Shown: positions 53,481 through 62,874 of the stretch, one piece after another
How the letters are laid out: every line of letters starts with the position of its first letter
Numbering within the stretch: position 1 is the stretch's first letter
From: DASRFR01 sp035651455
GTDB lineage: Bacteria; Acidobacteriota; Terriglobia; Terriglobales; Acidobacteriaceae
Direction: 5' to 3'
Assembly: GCA_035651455.1 (NCBI GenBank)
Contig: DASRFR010000058.1
Coordinates: 558,001-622,000, forward strand
Length of the DNA stretch: 64,000 nucleotides
Notes under the pieces: model-generated
The model's database searches: none
What the model saw: only the letters and a program-made list of their open reading frames with translations
Told to the model about the DNA's origin: nothing
Made by a program: the position numbers and the translations under genes

Positions 53481-54245
53481 CTAGTCGTGGAGAACGATGT
53501 TGAGAAGTGAACTGTGAACCTGTAACCCGCCTTCTGCACCCCCGGCGTAGTCAATGAAGCCTAACTTCCTGAACCTGTTCATGAAAAAGCTAACCCGCGA
53601 GCGAGTTGTGCCCACCATCTCTGCCAGCGTCTCCTGACTGATCTTGGGGATCACGGATTCAGGCTTTCCTTCCTTGCCGAAATGAGCGAGCATGAGAAGG
53701 ACACGAGCTAACCTTTTCTCGCTGGAGTTGAAAAGCTGGTCAACCAGATCCTCTTCGTATTTGATGTTCCGCGTCAACAAATATGCGACGAACAGATCGG
53801 AAAGGGTGTGTTCCTGGTGAAGCGTTTCCAGCATGGCCTGTTTCTCAATTCTCAGAACAGCGCAATCTGTCATTGCGGTTGCAGCGCCCATGCGGAGAGG
53901 TTGACCTGCAAGCGAACCTTCGCCGAAGAAACTCCCATCACTCAATAAGCCGATCGTGGCTTCCTTGCCGGTTTTGGAAACAACGGTGAGTCTCACCTTG
54001 CCGGTCTGCAGATAAAACACTGAGTCCGCGGGATCCCCTTGCGCGAAGATGGTTTGCTTTTTCGGAAAGAGCAAGGCCTTCCTGCCCTCGCCGATGGTGG
54101 CAAGGAATGCCTGAGGGTCGAACTCCCGGTTCCTCTTGGAATCTAGACGTGGACGCGAAGAATTCCGCGTTCTTTGGGATTTACGATCACTCGGCGTTTG
54201 GCGGGCGTTTTTCGTTCCACCCCTAACGATGTGTGGCGGAGACAT
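53481..54245 (-). CDS. Crp/Fnr family transcription regulator, paralogue 4
   Basis: 254 aa from the ATG at 54245 with GGAGG-rich sequence directly upstream. A basic 40-residue N-terminal extension precedes the cyclic-nucleotide-binding fold (IFAQGDPADSVFYLQTGKVR, SFFGEGSLAGQPLRMGAATA), dimer helix and winged helix (SQETLAEMVGTTRSRVSFFM, NRFRKLGFIDY). It is closest to paralogue 5 (61309), with which it also shares about 100 bp of upstream DNA; no TGNNCA palindrome lies upstream of either. Confidence 0.93.
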   Translation of the reverse strand: MSPPHIVRGGTKNARQTPSDRKSQRTRNSSRPRLDSKRNREFDPQAFLATIGEGRKALLFPKKQTIFAQGDPADSVFYLQTGKVRLTVVSKTGKEATIGLLSDGSFFGEGSLAGQPLRMGAATAMTDCAVLRIEKQAMLETLHQEHTLSDLFVAYLLTRNIKYEEDLVDQLFNSSEKRLARVLLMLAHFGKEGKPESVIPKISQETLAEMVGTTRSRVSFFMNRFRKLGFIDYAGGAEGGLQVHSSLLNIVLHD

Positions 54246-54641
54246 GGATCCTCCTCTCCCTCCACATCAATGGACAGATCACTGGTTTCCACCATTATAG
54301 CCCCTCTCGCAGAGCGCCATGAATGGCGCTGTTCAAGATTCCTTCGGGCTGGGTTTCGCTCGGCCGTCAGAATCCGCCCCGGTTCTCAGCTGAACCGAAT
54401 TTTCAGAATTCAATTTCTCATCCTCGAGTGACTCGCATTTTTCACTCTCGGGCCGCGGTGAATTGGACAGTCAGACAATTCCCGTCGCACGGAGAGGCCG
54501 AACTGCTTCGGATCAGAGCCGCGTTACGGTAGAGTCATCGGACCCTCGGCGAACGCGCGTTGGCGGCCACTTGCCCAAGGCCTGTTGCGGCTGCGGCTCC
54601 TTCGTTCAAATTGCTACGTGAGAGGCTTTGTTCCACGCGAT
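54246..54641. other. Intergenic region, partly duplicated at 62060-62150
   Basis: The 100 bp upstream of Crp paralogue 4 match those upstream of paralogue 5 (CTCTCGCAGAGCG-CATGAATGGCG). The rest holds no gene that I can support. Confidence 0.4.
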
Positions 54642-55547
54642 TTACGCCGCGGCGTCCATGCCATTGATTTCGCTACGCGCGAGTGTGGATGGGCGCAAGG
54701 TTCGACGATTTCGCAGTTCGCCACGCAGAAAGTTAATTTCTCCCCCGAGCAGAATGGCAAAACCGGAAAGATAAAACCACAGGTACAATCCGATTGCGGC
54801 GCCGAGCGGTCCGTAGGTCTTGCTAAGACTTTCAAAGTGTCGAAAGTAGACCCCAAGCAGGTACGACAATCCAACCCAGGTCACGACTGCAACGATCGCA
54901 CCAATCAGGCTGTCCCGAAAGCGCTGCTTAACATTCGGCCCGAAATGGTAGAGCAGTTGTACTGCTAGCCCCGCAAAAGTCAGAGCGATGCTGAAACGGA
55001 AGTACCGCCAAGTTGTAAGCAGGGTGGGATTCAGGTCGAATTTCTCAGTAAATAAAGTCCCAAGAGAGGTTCCCTCAACCATCAATCCCACAGCTACGAG
55101 CAGCAGAGATCCCGCGACCAACGTTAGTCCCAGCGCAATCGGTCGCGTTTTCCACACCGGGCGGGTTTCGCGGACCCGATGAACCAGATTGAGCCCGTCG
55201 ATGGCGGCTGCAAATCCACTCGACGCTGTCCAGATTGTGAAGAGTAACCCCAGAGTAAGGAAGTGCGTGTGTTCATTACTGACGTCGGACAGGATGTTGC
55301 GCACTAAGCTCATCCCATCTCCGGGAACAAGCTTGGCCATCAGGCTTAAAAGACCCTCGAATAAATGAGGGATGGGCACATACCCGAGTAGCGATGCCAT
55401 TGAAACCAGCAGCGGAAATAATGAGAGCACGAAATAGTACGAGAGCCCGGCGGCGAACACGAAGAGGTGCTCGTCGTAAATGTCACTGTAGATCGTTATT
55501 AGCGATTGTTTGATCGTCAGCCAGGCTGCTTTTTTGCGTACACCCAC
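54642..55547 (-). CDS. YihY/BrkB family membrane protein, second copy
   Basis: 301 aa, GTG start at 55547 with GAGGTC upstream. Six membrane segments with FVFAAGLSYYFVLSLFPLLV, WTASSGFAAAIDGLNLVHRV and the SKTYGPLGAAIGLYLWFYLS region. Homologous to the protein at 19882 but clearly diverged. Like that copy it is placed between a Crp/Fnr gene and a HisKA_3 kinase. Confidence 0.92.
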   Translation of the reverse strand: MGVRKKAAWLTIKQSLITIYSDIYDEHLFVFAAGLSYYFVLSLFPLLVSMASLLGYVPIPHLFEGLLSLMAKLVPGDGMSLVRNILSDVSNEHTHFLTLGLLFTIWTASSGFAAAIDGLNLVHRVRETRPVWKTRPIALGLTLVAGSLLLVAVGLMVEGTSLGTLFTEKFDLNPTLLTTWRYFRFSIALTFAGLAVQLLYHFGPNVKQRFRDSLIGAIVAVVTWVGLSYLLGVYFRHFESLSKTYGPLGAAIGLYLWFYLSGFAILLGGEINFLRGELRNRRTLRPSTLARSEINGMDAAA

Positions 55548-55748
55548 GATGACCTCAGAGTTTCCTTTCCGCGCTGCTTTCGCAATCTTAACGCCGGTGA
55601 GGCTTGCCGGATGTGGAATTTGTTCTCGGACATTTACTCGTAGTGAGAACGTTTAATTAGCGGCAGCTCCGAATAGGGCGCCCCCCCGATACAAGGGGGC
55701 TTCGTGACCGTGGCGCACTTCAAGGGGTGAAGGACCGGAGCAGTACCA

Positions 55749-56618
55749 TCAATTCCCATTGCGAGATTGCAGTCCCCGGTTAGTGCCCGCGGGCGAAGCA
55801 GGCGGCGCTGGTGTCAGCCCGGTGTGCCAGGCTGGAGCAAAAACTGAACTGACAAATTCTGCGGTAAGCGGCGCAGCCAGCGGAATGGTGGCCCGCAGTC
55901 TAGTACCAGGATCCGCCGATTCTATTTCCAAGGTCCCCCTCAGTTCATGCAACCGCTGCCGCATTCCGGCCAACCCTACGCCCGAATGTGCTGCCAGTGG
56001 CGCGATGCTACTCAGGACTTCCAGGGGCATGCCACGTCCGTAGTCCCTGACTTCAAGAATCACAGCGTGGACTTCTCGGCGAAATCGAACGTCCACGTTG
56101 GATGCTCCGGAGTGCCGATGTACATTGGTTAGACTCTCTTGTAGCACTCGGAATAACGCAATCTCAATCGTGTCCGGCAGTCGCTCGACCTGTGCCACCG
56201 TAAAATCGGTGTGCAGCTTCATCCCGCTGCGCTTGGCGAAACCATCCACAAACCACTGTGCTGCTCTCGTGAAACCCGCTTCGTCCAGCAAGGGTGGGTG
56301 GAGCAAGTAAGAAGTTGTACGAATTTCTTGAAGTGCCTGATCCGCCAGTTTCGCGATTTCGGAGAGTTCGTCGCATGCGCCCTCATTGTTACCCAGTTTG
56401 TGCTGCAAGGCAGCAATGGACAGTTTCAATGCGCAGAGCGTTTGCCCCGTGCTGTCGTGCAAATCACGAGCTACCTTTCGCCTTTCATCGTCCTGCACTC
56501 TTAGAAGGCGTTGCGAAAAGGTCTGGAGTGCTAGGGTGCGTTCTAGCACTAACGATTCAACTTGAGCGTTCAATTCCCCGATCGTACGTCTCGTCTTAAG
56601 TCTTGAAGGAGTCCACAT
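55749..56618 (-). CDS. Cytoplasmic sensor histidine kinase (HisKA_3 type), copy 2
   Basis: 289 aa, ATG at 56618 preceded by GAGGTGG. N-terminal coiled coil (ELNAQVESLVLERTLALQTF), phospho-acceptor ARDLHDSTGQTLCALKL, HATPase motifs LQESLTNVHRHSGAS, VRDYGRGMP and GVGLAGMRQRL. Same architecture and strong similarity to the kinase at 21859, including absence of a sensor domain. Perfect Crp-type palindrome 73 bp upstream, as in copy 1. No response regulator adjacent. Confidence 0.93.
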   Translation of the reverse strand: MWTPSRLKTRRTIGELNAQVESLVLERTLALQTFSQRLLRVQDDERRKVARDLHDSTGQTLCALKLSIAALQHKLGNNEGACDELSEIAKLADQALQEIRTTSYLLHPPLLDEAGFTRAAQWFVDGFAKRSGMKLHTDFTVAQVERLPDTIEIALFRVLQESLTNVHRHSGASNVDVRFRREVHAVILEVRDYGRGMPLEVLSSIAPLAAHSGVGLAGMRQRLHELRGTLEIESADPGTRLRATIPLAAPLTAEFVSSVFAPAWHTGLTPAPPASPAGTNRGLQSRNGN

Positions 56619-56690
56619 CCGTCCACCTCGGCAGCTTGCAATGGGCGCGACAGGTCCTGCAAACTATCTCATTTCTGAGTTCCTCAATAC

Positions 56691-56706
56691 TGAGCACAAT
56701 TGCACA
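56691..56706. promoter_or_regulatory. Crp-type palindrome TGAGCACAATTGCACA
   Basis: Full match, 73 bp upstream of histidine kinase copy 2; nearly the same sequence and distance as at kinase copy 1. Confidence 0.65.
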
Positions 56707-56869
56707 TGTGCCGAGTTGATCTGCGGTATAACGAATTCCTGCGCCAATGGCGGTCATCTTGGACACGTTTCAACCACGAACATAAACTTGTTTCTTCTTG
56801 GTCGCTGCGGCGGGACGACTAAAACGAAAGTGACGAGCGACGAGTATCGCGACTTGACTCCTTCCGTAG

Positions 56870-57018
56870 CCAAAGGTTTGAATAATAAAAGAGTTCATTC
56901 GTAGAATCGCCTTGCGCGAAGATCCCCTTTTTTCTTTGAAAACAAACCGACTTCCTGCCACCCCGATAGTTGAAAGAAAGCGGCGAGGATGGAATTGAAG
57001 TTTCATCGTGCTACTCAT
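56870..57018 (-). pseudogene. Crp/Fnr gene remnant (5' end of a paralogue-6-like copy)
   Basis: On the minus strand, MSSTMKLQFHPRRFLSTIG and FVFKEKRG match the start of the protein at 63165 (MSSARNFQFNPHCFLSTIG); after a one-base shift the next codons read IFAQGDSTNELF as in the family. The match ends there, so only the first 50 codons remain, frameshifted and truncated. Confidence 0.7.
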
Positions 57019-57501
57019 CCGTTTGCTCAACTGCCCTACCCTGACTGCAGACTCGTCAATGTCAATCATGCGAGAAGGGAGATCGTCGCCTCTGGTCAGT
57101 TGTGCTCGCCAGGTAACTTTGAACTCTAGCCAGGACTCCGTGTTGGGTTGAGCGGCTGCACATCGCTTGGACGATCGCTTCAAGTCTGCCGTTCTGCTTT
57201 CGCCTAGCCGTCTTCGAAGTAAATTTACCTATGAACCATAGTTGGCAGGGAACGCTCTGGGCCACCAACACGATCCGTCATCCTTCTCCCGCCCGCATGC
57301 GGTTCGAAAACGCGGGGGTCCCCGGGTTTCCCTTCTTGCGGGGTACCAATCGTTCAATAAACTCAAGCACGCAGAAATGCATCGAAGGACCCGAAGGGCT
57401 AATAGAAATGACGAGCAGATTCTAAGCGTGGCAAATGAATGATTTTGTAGCGGAGGCTGCGTGGTGACACATCCACGTCCTCTCAAGGAGAAGCAAACAG
57501 C

Positions 57502-59046
57502 GTGCGCGTTCACCTCATCAATCCAAGTGAAGTCTCCTTCGGTACCGCCGTCATTACTCCTCGCTGGTTGTATGTTCTTGCGGCGGCGACACCCCGGAGT
57601 TTTGGCGACCCCTGCCTTGTCGACGAGACGCTGGAGACCACAGACCCAAACCAAATAAAAGCAGGGGATGTGGTGGGCATTGGCATCCATACCGCAAATG
57701 CTCTTCGCGGGTACGAAATAGGGAAAATAGCGCGTGCGCGAGGCGCTTATGTGGTATTCGGTGGGATTCACGCAACGCTCTACCCGACGGAAGCTCACGA
57801 CCTCGGTGGCGCCCACGCGGTAGTGAAGGGCGATGGAGATGTGGTGTGGTCACAGGTGCTCGAAGATTGCTCCCGCGGAACCCCCTCGCTGGTCTATGAC
57901 GGTGGACGGATCGAAGCTGGCGAGTTCCTCGCCGCTCGTTGGGACCTGCTGCCGCGAAAACGCTACATGTGGGCATCGGTCCAAACCGTACGCGGGTGTC
58001 CCAAGCATTGCTCGTTTTGCTCTGTGTGGCGAACTGATGGGCAGCGCCCTCGGCAACGTTCTTCGGACGTTGTGATCGATGAAATCGTTCAACTGAGGAG
58101 GTTGGGATTCCGTTTCATCGCACTCGCCGACGACAATTTTTATCCGGTAACGCTGACGGATATGCGGCTGGCTGAGCAGCAGCACAACACGGCTCGGTTG
58201 AATGAACTGAAGTTGATCCGGGCAGAGCGTTTTTCTCTCATGAGGCGCCTGGCACAACTCCCCCCGGACACAATTTTCTTCACTCAGATCACTATGGAAG
58301 CTGCAGAAGACCCGGAGTTCCTCAATGCTATGCAGGCGGCTCACATCAAAGGGGCGCTCGTCGGGGTCGAGTCCGTTACCCCGGAAGGATTGAAGGACGT
58401 TTACAAAGAATTCAACTGCGCAGGCCAGAACCTGGTGGAACGGCTGAAAACCTTCCGAAAGCACGGCATTTACGTGCTCGGCTCTTTCATTTTTGGCCTA
58501 CCCAGCGATCGTCCGGCAACGTTCGATGCCACCGCAGCGGCTGCCTCTCAGGCGGAAATTGCCTTTGCGCAGTTCGTCATGCTGACCCCTTATCCTGGAA
58601 CCGTCGATTTCATCAGGTGGGAAAAGCAAATGGAAGCTGCTCCGGTGTATATTGGCGGCGTTCCTCTCACCCGCCGCTGGCTGATCCCGCAAGCGCTGCG
58701 CCCCAAACTCTATTGGCCCCATCCCACCATGTCGGCCGAGGAAATTCGCTTGCGCACGCAATCCGTCTGGGACACGTTTTATGGCTTAAAGTCAATCTGG
58801 GTGCGGTCGCAATTCATAAAGTCGTTACGCGCCCGCCTCGCCTTCCTTTTAATCTCGAAGATATACAGGCAGATGTATGCGGATACCGGAATTGCTACCG
58901 ACAGCGCACGAGTATCTAGATCTGTGAGGTGGGCGCGCTTGCTGGCAAAACCTTGCCAGCGACTATTTGCGGGCGTACCCATGCCTGACCTTGAAATTCC
59001 AACTCTAGGGCCAGCCCTGGACCAGAGCACTGTGGTTAGAGAATAG
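57502..59046 (+). CDS. B12-binding-domain radical SAM protein
   Basis: 514 aa, GTG at 57502 with AAGGAG upstream. Residues 1-140 form a cobalamin-binding-like Rossmann domain (GIGIHTANALRGYEIGKIAR, VVFGGIHATLYPTEA). The radical SAM core follows with the cluster motif CPKHCSFC (CxxxCxxC), GGxE-type segment ALADDNFYP and ALVGVESVTPEGLKDV. C-terminal helical part of about 120 residues. Members perform methylations or other radical chemistry on lipids, peptides or antibiotics; the substrate is unknown and there is no biosynthetic cluster here. Confidence 0.87.
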   Translation: MRVHLINPSEVSFGTAVITPRWLYVLAAATPRSFGDPCLVDETLETTDPNQIKAGDVVGIGIHTANALRGYEIGKIARARGAYVVFGGIHATLYPTEAHDLGGAHAVVKGDGDVVWSQVLEDCSRGTPSLVYDGGRIEAGEFLAARWDLLPRKRYMWASVQTVRGCPKHCSFCSVWRTDGQRPRQRSSDVVIDEIVQLRRLGFRFIALADDNFYPVTLTDMRLAEQQHNTARLNELKLIRAERFSLMRRLAQLPPDTIFFTQITMEAAEDPEFLNAMQAAHIKGALVGVESVTPEGLKDVYKEFNCAGQNLVERLKTFRKHGIYVLGSFIFGLPSDRPATFDATAAAASQAEIAFAQFVMLTPYPGTVDFIRWEKQMEAAPVYIGGVPLTRRWLIPQALRPKLYWPHPTMSAEEIRLRTQSVWDTFYGLKSIWVRSQFIKSLRARLAFLLISKIYRQMYADTGIATDSARVSRSVRWARLLAKPCQRLFAGVPMPDLEIPTLGPALDQSTVVRE

Positions 59047-59432
59047 GTGGCAGCATTTTTGAGGACGGACTCCAATATTCGTCACAACAAACTGATTAAA
59101 CTAGCTAGCGACATCGGCCCGGGGTCAATACATGGAATTCCGGTCCGAAGTCGGGATCGCCTCGATAATGCCCGCCCCACTCTCCACGCGAGCGGTTTTT
59201 CAGCGAAAATCAAGAGATTTTACAGCGGTCGAATTCTTCTTTAGGGATGACAAGAAGGAATCGCTGCGCGTGTGAGAAGGAGTAACGCTGGTTCGCGGAA
59301 CCGGTTTTCAAGTGCGGGGAAATCAGATCAGCCGATACCAATTAGATGGTGCTCAGACAAGAAAGGACTCCCGAGCAGACTCCGAGCCGAAATTCCACAG
59401 TTGCCAAGTCGCGCCAGAGTTAGACTGGACAT
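59047..59432. other. Intergenic region containing a duplicate of the cold-shock leader
   Basis: Sequence near 59255-59350 matches 60217-60312 (upstream of the cold-shock gene) over about 95 bp with substitutions. No cold-shock gene follows in this copy. Confidence 0.5.
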
Positions 59433-59906
59433 ATGCGCAAGAGGCTTATTACCCCAACTCCAGAGACGGTTCGGTCTCGCGGTGAAGGCTGGCTCGATGT
59501 CGAGCGGGCGGCCATGGTGGAGATCACCTCGGAGGACAAAGATTATCCTGTCGAGTCTGCTTTTGCTGCGGGAGAGGCGCAGGGCTGGCGCGCTGCAGAA
59601 GCGGGGACGCAAACGATCCGGCTCGTGTTTGACCAGCCGCAAAGGCTGAAACGGATATCAGTCGTCTTTGAAGAAAAAGAGAGAGAGCGGACCCAAGAGT
59701 TCGTCCTGCGCTGGTCTGCCGATGGCGGGAACTCATTCCGGGAAATTGTCCGCCAGCAGTGGAACTTCAGTCCACCCAACTCGATACGCGAGGTCGAGGA
59801 ATATCAGGTTGAGCTCGCAAGCGTCACCATCCTCGAATTGATTGTCGTTCCCAGCGTGGGTGGCGGAAGCGCTCGCGCATCGCTCAAGAGTCTGCACCTG
59901 TCTTGA
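59433..59906 (+). CDS. Hypothetical beta-rich protein (carbohydrate-binding-like)
   Basis: 157 aa, ATG at 59433. After a short basic N terminus the sequence is strand-rich (AGTQTIRLVFDQPQRLKRIS, VVFEEKERERTQEFVLRWSA) and ends with VELIVVPSVGGG-like strands, recalling discoidin/F5-8C-type jelly rolls; this assignment is tentative. No signal peptide. It ends at the bidirectional terminator shared with the cold-shock gene. Confidence 0.65.
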   Translation: MRKRLITPTPETVRSRGEGWLDVERAAMVEITSEDKDYPVESAFAAGEAQGWRAAEAGTQTIRLVFDQPQRLKRISVVFEEKERERTQEFVLRWSADGGNSFREIVRQQWNFSPPNSIREVEEYQVELASVTILELIVVPSVGGGSARASLKSLHLS

Positions 59907-59935
59907 GTCCTGAGCACGATTTTCTCGTACTTCAA

Positions 59936-59974
59936 AAAACTGCCCGGCCGCAGGTTCTCGCGCCGGGCAGTTTT
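59936..59974. terminator. Bidirectional rho-independent terminator
   Basis: AAAACTGCCCGGC / GCCGGGCAGTTTT, a 13-bp perfect stem with a 13-nt loop, flanked by A-tract on the left and T-tract on the right. It serves the convergent genes ending at 59906 (+) and 59984 (-). Confidence 0.85.
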
Positions 59975-59983
59975 TGACTTGGA

Positions 59984-60184
59984 TTAGACAGGTCGAACGT
60001 TTTCCGCCTGGAAGCCTTTGGGCCCCTTGGTGACGTCGAATTCGACAGTCTGGCCTTCCTGCAGGCTGCGAAAGCCGCCCGCCTGGATAGCCGAAAAATG
60101 CACGAAAACGTCGTCGCCAGATTGCCGGCTGATGAAACCGAAGCCTTTGGCGTCGTTAAACCATTTCACTGTTCCTTGTTCCAT
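59984..60184 (-). CDS. csp: Cold-shock protein (CspA family)
   Basis: 66 aa. The single cold-shock domain has both RNA-binding motifs, KGFGFISR and DVFVHFSAI, and the typical start MEQGTVKWFNDA and end GPKGFQAENVRPV. It acts as an RNA chaperone. A 5' leader of over 100 nt is likely, since the upstream sequence is conserved in a second place (59255-59350). Ends at a strong bidirectional terminator. Confidence 0.97.
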   Translation of the reverse strand: MEQGTVKWFNDAKGFGFISRQSGDDVFVHFSAIQAGGFRSLQEGQTVEFDVTKGPKGFQAENVRPV

Positions 60185-60410
60185 GTTGTTACCTGTTTCT
60201 ATTGTTTTTGAATTTCTGCTGAGAAGAATCGCTGCGGGTGATAAGGGTGTCGCTGGTTGGCGGAACCGACCTTCAACTGCGGGTCAATCAAACTTAGCTG
60301 ATAATTATTGGATGCGCCATCCATGAGAACGATTCATGTCAATAGCGGGGACGGCAAACGAATCCGCTAGGCGGAACTTCATGACGATTACCGGGTGAAT
60401 CTGAGAACGG

Positions 60411-60842
60411 CTAGAATCCGACCGGAGTCGCCAGTTCGATCCGCCCAATCGGGCCGCCTTCGTAGATTGGACCCTCGAATTTAACGAAGGCCGGAGCATT
60501 GCCCGTAAGCACCCACACGTGTGTGTCGGGAGGCTGTTTCCCCAAGAGCGGTGCCACCAGGCCCGCCACACCTCCGATTTTTACTTTGACGACGTAGCGT
60601 ACGGTTTCGTGTTTGGTGTTACCACTGGCGATCGCTTTCTCGCCTTCTGGGAGGATCTCAAGTTTCACCAACCGCGCGGGAATCATGCGATCATCGGAGC
60701 ATGCTGCGCCCAACCCGGCCAGATGCCCATAATACTTTCGCGCATACGCCAGGCTTCCCACCTGCGGCCTGGAAGATGTAGTTCCGGCACCTGACACACG
60801 CGAACGGGCGCCACTCGGGGTTCGGCACGTCAACTCCGACAT
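60411..60842 (-). pseudogene. C-terminal part of an unknown protein, probably truncated
   Basis: The last 90 residues (IPARLVKLEILPEGEKAIAS, TVRYVVKVKIGGVAGLVAPL, PPDTHVWVLTGNAPAFVKFE) look like a well-formed secreted-protein domain, whereas the first 50 (RTPSGARSRVSGAGTTSSRP) are Arg/Ser-rich and unlike protein coding in this genome. There is no signal peptide. The N-terminal part of the gene seems lost; a short intact gene starting near IPARL cannot be excluded. Confidence 0.5.
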
Positions 60843-60949
60843 GCTTTCAGGTGTTAAGAAACGGAACGAACTGCGTCGTTGGAGTTTGCGATGGGCGAGT
60901 TATCGAGGATTGCACGCGGTCATGGGCAATGCATGGCGTACCATCGGGC

Positions 60950-61111
60950 ATGCCCAGAATGAATCCAGGACACCTTGACCCTGACCCATCTGATCGCTCG
61001 GCGGCCGCCGATATTCTCCTGAGGGAAGAGCCAGATGATGAGGAAGACGACGAAGAGAAGCATGATAGGGACGAAGAAAATGACGACCCAGACGAGGGCT
61101 ATTCGGAGTAA
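60950..61111 (+). CDS. Small acidic protein
   Basis: 53 aa from the ATG at 60950 (MPRMNPGHLDPDPSDRSAAA). The second half is almost entirely Asp/Glu with Lys/Arg (EEPDDEEDDEEKHDRDEEND), predicting a disordered polyanion. Possibly a nucleic-acid mimic or metal buffer; function unknown. Start choice uncertain (a second ATG 6 bp later). Confidence 0.5.
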   Translation: MPRMNPGHLDPDPSDRSAAADILLREEPDDEEDDEEKHDRDEENDDPDEGYSE

Positions 61112-61308
61112 GCGTAAACATGTCCCGACCACTAACAGCGAAACGGCAGTCGAAGAAAACCAAGCGTTCGTGCCAGTGAGACTCTGGATCGAGTAGGTTC
61201 GGAAAGAATGGCTCCGCTGATCCAAACTGCACAGTCGTGACGACTAATTTGGCAACTTGACAGATCGCAGACGCAAACAGTGCGGGACCTTGGGTCTCTG
61301 CGCAGAAG

Positions 61309-62060
61309 CTAGTCGTGGAGAACGATATTCAGGAGTGAACTGTGAACTTGCAAGCCGCCATTGTAGTGAATGAATCCCAGCTTCCTAAACCTGTTCATGA
61401 AGAAACTCACTCGCGAACGGGTAGTGCCGATCATCTCTGCCAGCGTCTCTTGACTGATCTTCGGTACTACGGTTTCGGGGACCCCGTCCTTGCCAAAATG
61501 AGCGAGCAAAAGAAGCACGCGGGCTAGCCTCTTCTCACTGGAATTGAACAGTTGATCAACCAGATCTTCTTCATAACAGATATTGCGCGCCAGCAAATAG
61601 GCCACGAAAAGATCGGAAAGCGTGTGCTCCCGCTGGAGCGTTTGCACCATTGCCGTTTTGTCAATTCTCAGCACGGAACAATCTGTCATTGCGGTTGCGG
61701 AGCACATCCGCAGAGGTTGTCCTGCAAGAGAGCCTTCGCCGAAGAAGCTCCGCTCACCCAATATGCCGGTCGTCGCTTCCTTGCCAGTCTCAGAGACAAC
61801 GGTAAGCTTTACCTTGCCAGTCTGCAGATAGAAAATTGTGTCAGCGGGATCCCCTTGTACGAAAATGGCTTCTTTCTTCGGAAAGAGCATAGCTTTCCTA
61901 CCCTCGCCGATGGTGGCGAGGAACGCGTGGACGTCGAACTCGCGGGTGTTCTTGAAGGTTCGACGCAGACGTGTTGAATTCCGCGTGGTTCGGGGCGTTG
62001 ATGAAAGGGGGTTTTGCGGGCGATTTTCGTTGCACCTCTAAAGTTGCGGGGCGGAGACAT
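61309..62060 (-). pseudogene. Crp/Fnr family regulator, paralogue 5, with N-terminal frameshift
   Basis: Residues from KNTREFDVHAFLATIGEGRK to the end form an intact Crp/Fnr protein (IFVQGDPADTIFYLQTGKVK, SQETLAEMIGTTRSRVSFFM). The start and first 20 codons (ATG at 62060, MSPPRNFRGATKIARKTP), homologous to paralogue 4, lie in another frame. Adding one base in the C-run at 62007-62011 would restore a single frame. There is no ATG, GTG or TTG in the good frame before the ligand-binding domain; an ATG at 61890 would remove its first strands. A real frameshift or a homopolymer sequencing error. Confidence 0.75.
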
Positions 62061-62223
62061 GGAACCTCCTCTACTCCACATCAATGCGCAAATCACTGTT
62101 TCGACTATTATAGTCGCTCTCGCAGAGCGGCATGAATGGCGCGGTGGCGGCGCTTCAATCACGAACCGAGAAACTGTTTCTGCTTTGATTGATCCCGGGA
62201 GGGATTGATCCAACCAGCGCTAC

Positions 62224-62874
62224 TCAAGCGCTGTTGCCTTCAATCAGTGGCTCGACCTCATGATCGATTTCAAATTGCAGCGCCATTCCACATGACTGGC
62301 ATATCGTTTGGTGTAATCCGCCGTTCAACGTCGTCGCTAGTAGTCTGGTGGGACGCAGACATGTGGAGCAGGGTATTTTGAGATATCCGCCCTGATCTCT
62401 CGGCACGAACAGTCGGGCAATCTCCGTTTTCTTTCTCTCTGAGCGAAGCGGAGAAGCAGCCACAAGCATGGCGACTTGTTGGGAAAGCTGTTTGATTGTG
62501 TAGTTTCCTTTTTGTAGAAAACCGTCCGCTAAAACGCCCACGGGGATTTCACCCGTGCTGTAACCTCCACTCATTGGAATTGTGGCGATGTGGGGAAAGC
62601 GCTGTCGTACGATCCCGAGGAATTCACAACCCGACATTCTGGGCATGTTCAAATCGGAGATAATTACGTCAGGCAAGGACTTGCTGAGGGCGTGCAGGCC
62701 ATCCAGTCCGTCCCGTGCTGCGAGAACTTCATAGCCCACACTTTCCAAAATTTGCGTTGCAGTTTCCCGTATCGTTGGTTCGTCCTCCACGATAAGAACG
62801 CGGTATCGAAATTGGGGAACCTCGGCGTCTGCACCCAATGCAGTTAAATACGCAGGCAGCGCTTTCTCGACCAC
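62224..62874 (-). CDS. Response regulator receiver fused to C-terminal zinc ribbon, copy 2
   Basis: 216 aa. Receiver domain about residues 22-145 with VEDEP acidic residues, phospho-acceptor Asp in VIISDLNMPRMSGCEFLGIV, Ser in PMSGGYS and Lys in FLQKGNY. The C-terminal 70 residues carry CSTC and CQSC, a zinc ribbon, as in the protein at 27495. No DNA-binding output domain. Perfect Crp-type palindrome 147 bp upstream. It may pair with one of the orphan histidine kinases. Confidence 0.88.
   Translation of the reverse strand: MVEKALPAYLTALGADAEVPQFRYRVLIVEDEPTIRETATQILESVGYEVLAARDGLDGLHALSKSLPDVIISDLNMPRMSGCEFLGIVRQRFPHIATIPMSGGYSTGEIPVGVLADGFLQKGNYTIKQLSQQVAMLVAASPLRSERKKTEIARLFVPRDQGGYLKIPCSTCLRPTRLLATTLNGGLHQTICQSCGMALQFEIDHEVEPLIEGNSA

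Larger units (their letters stand above)
56619..57501. other. Promoter region of the kinase, Crp remnant and gene-free sequence
   Basis: Contains the palindrome at 56691 and the Crp/Fnr remnant at 56870-57018. The 480 bp before the radical SAM gene hold no gene I can support. Confidence 0.4.
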
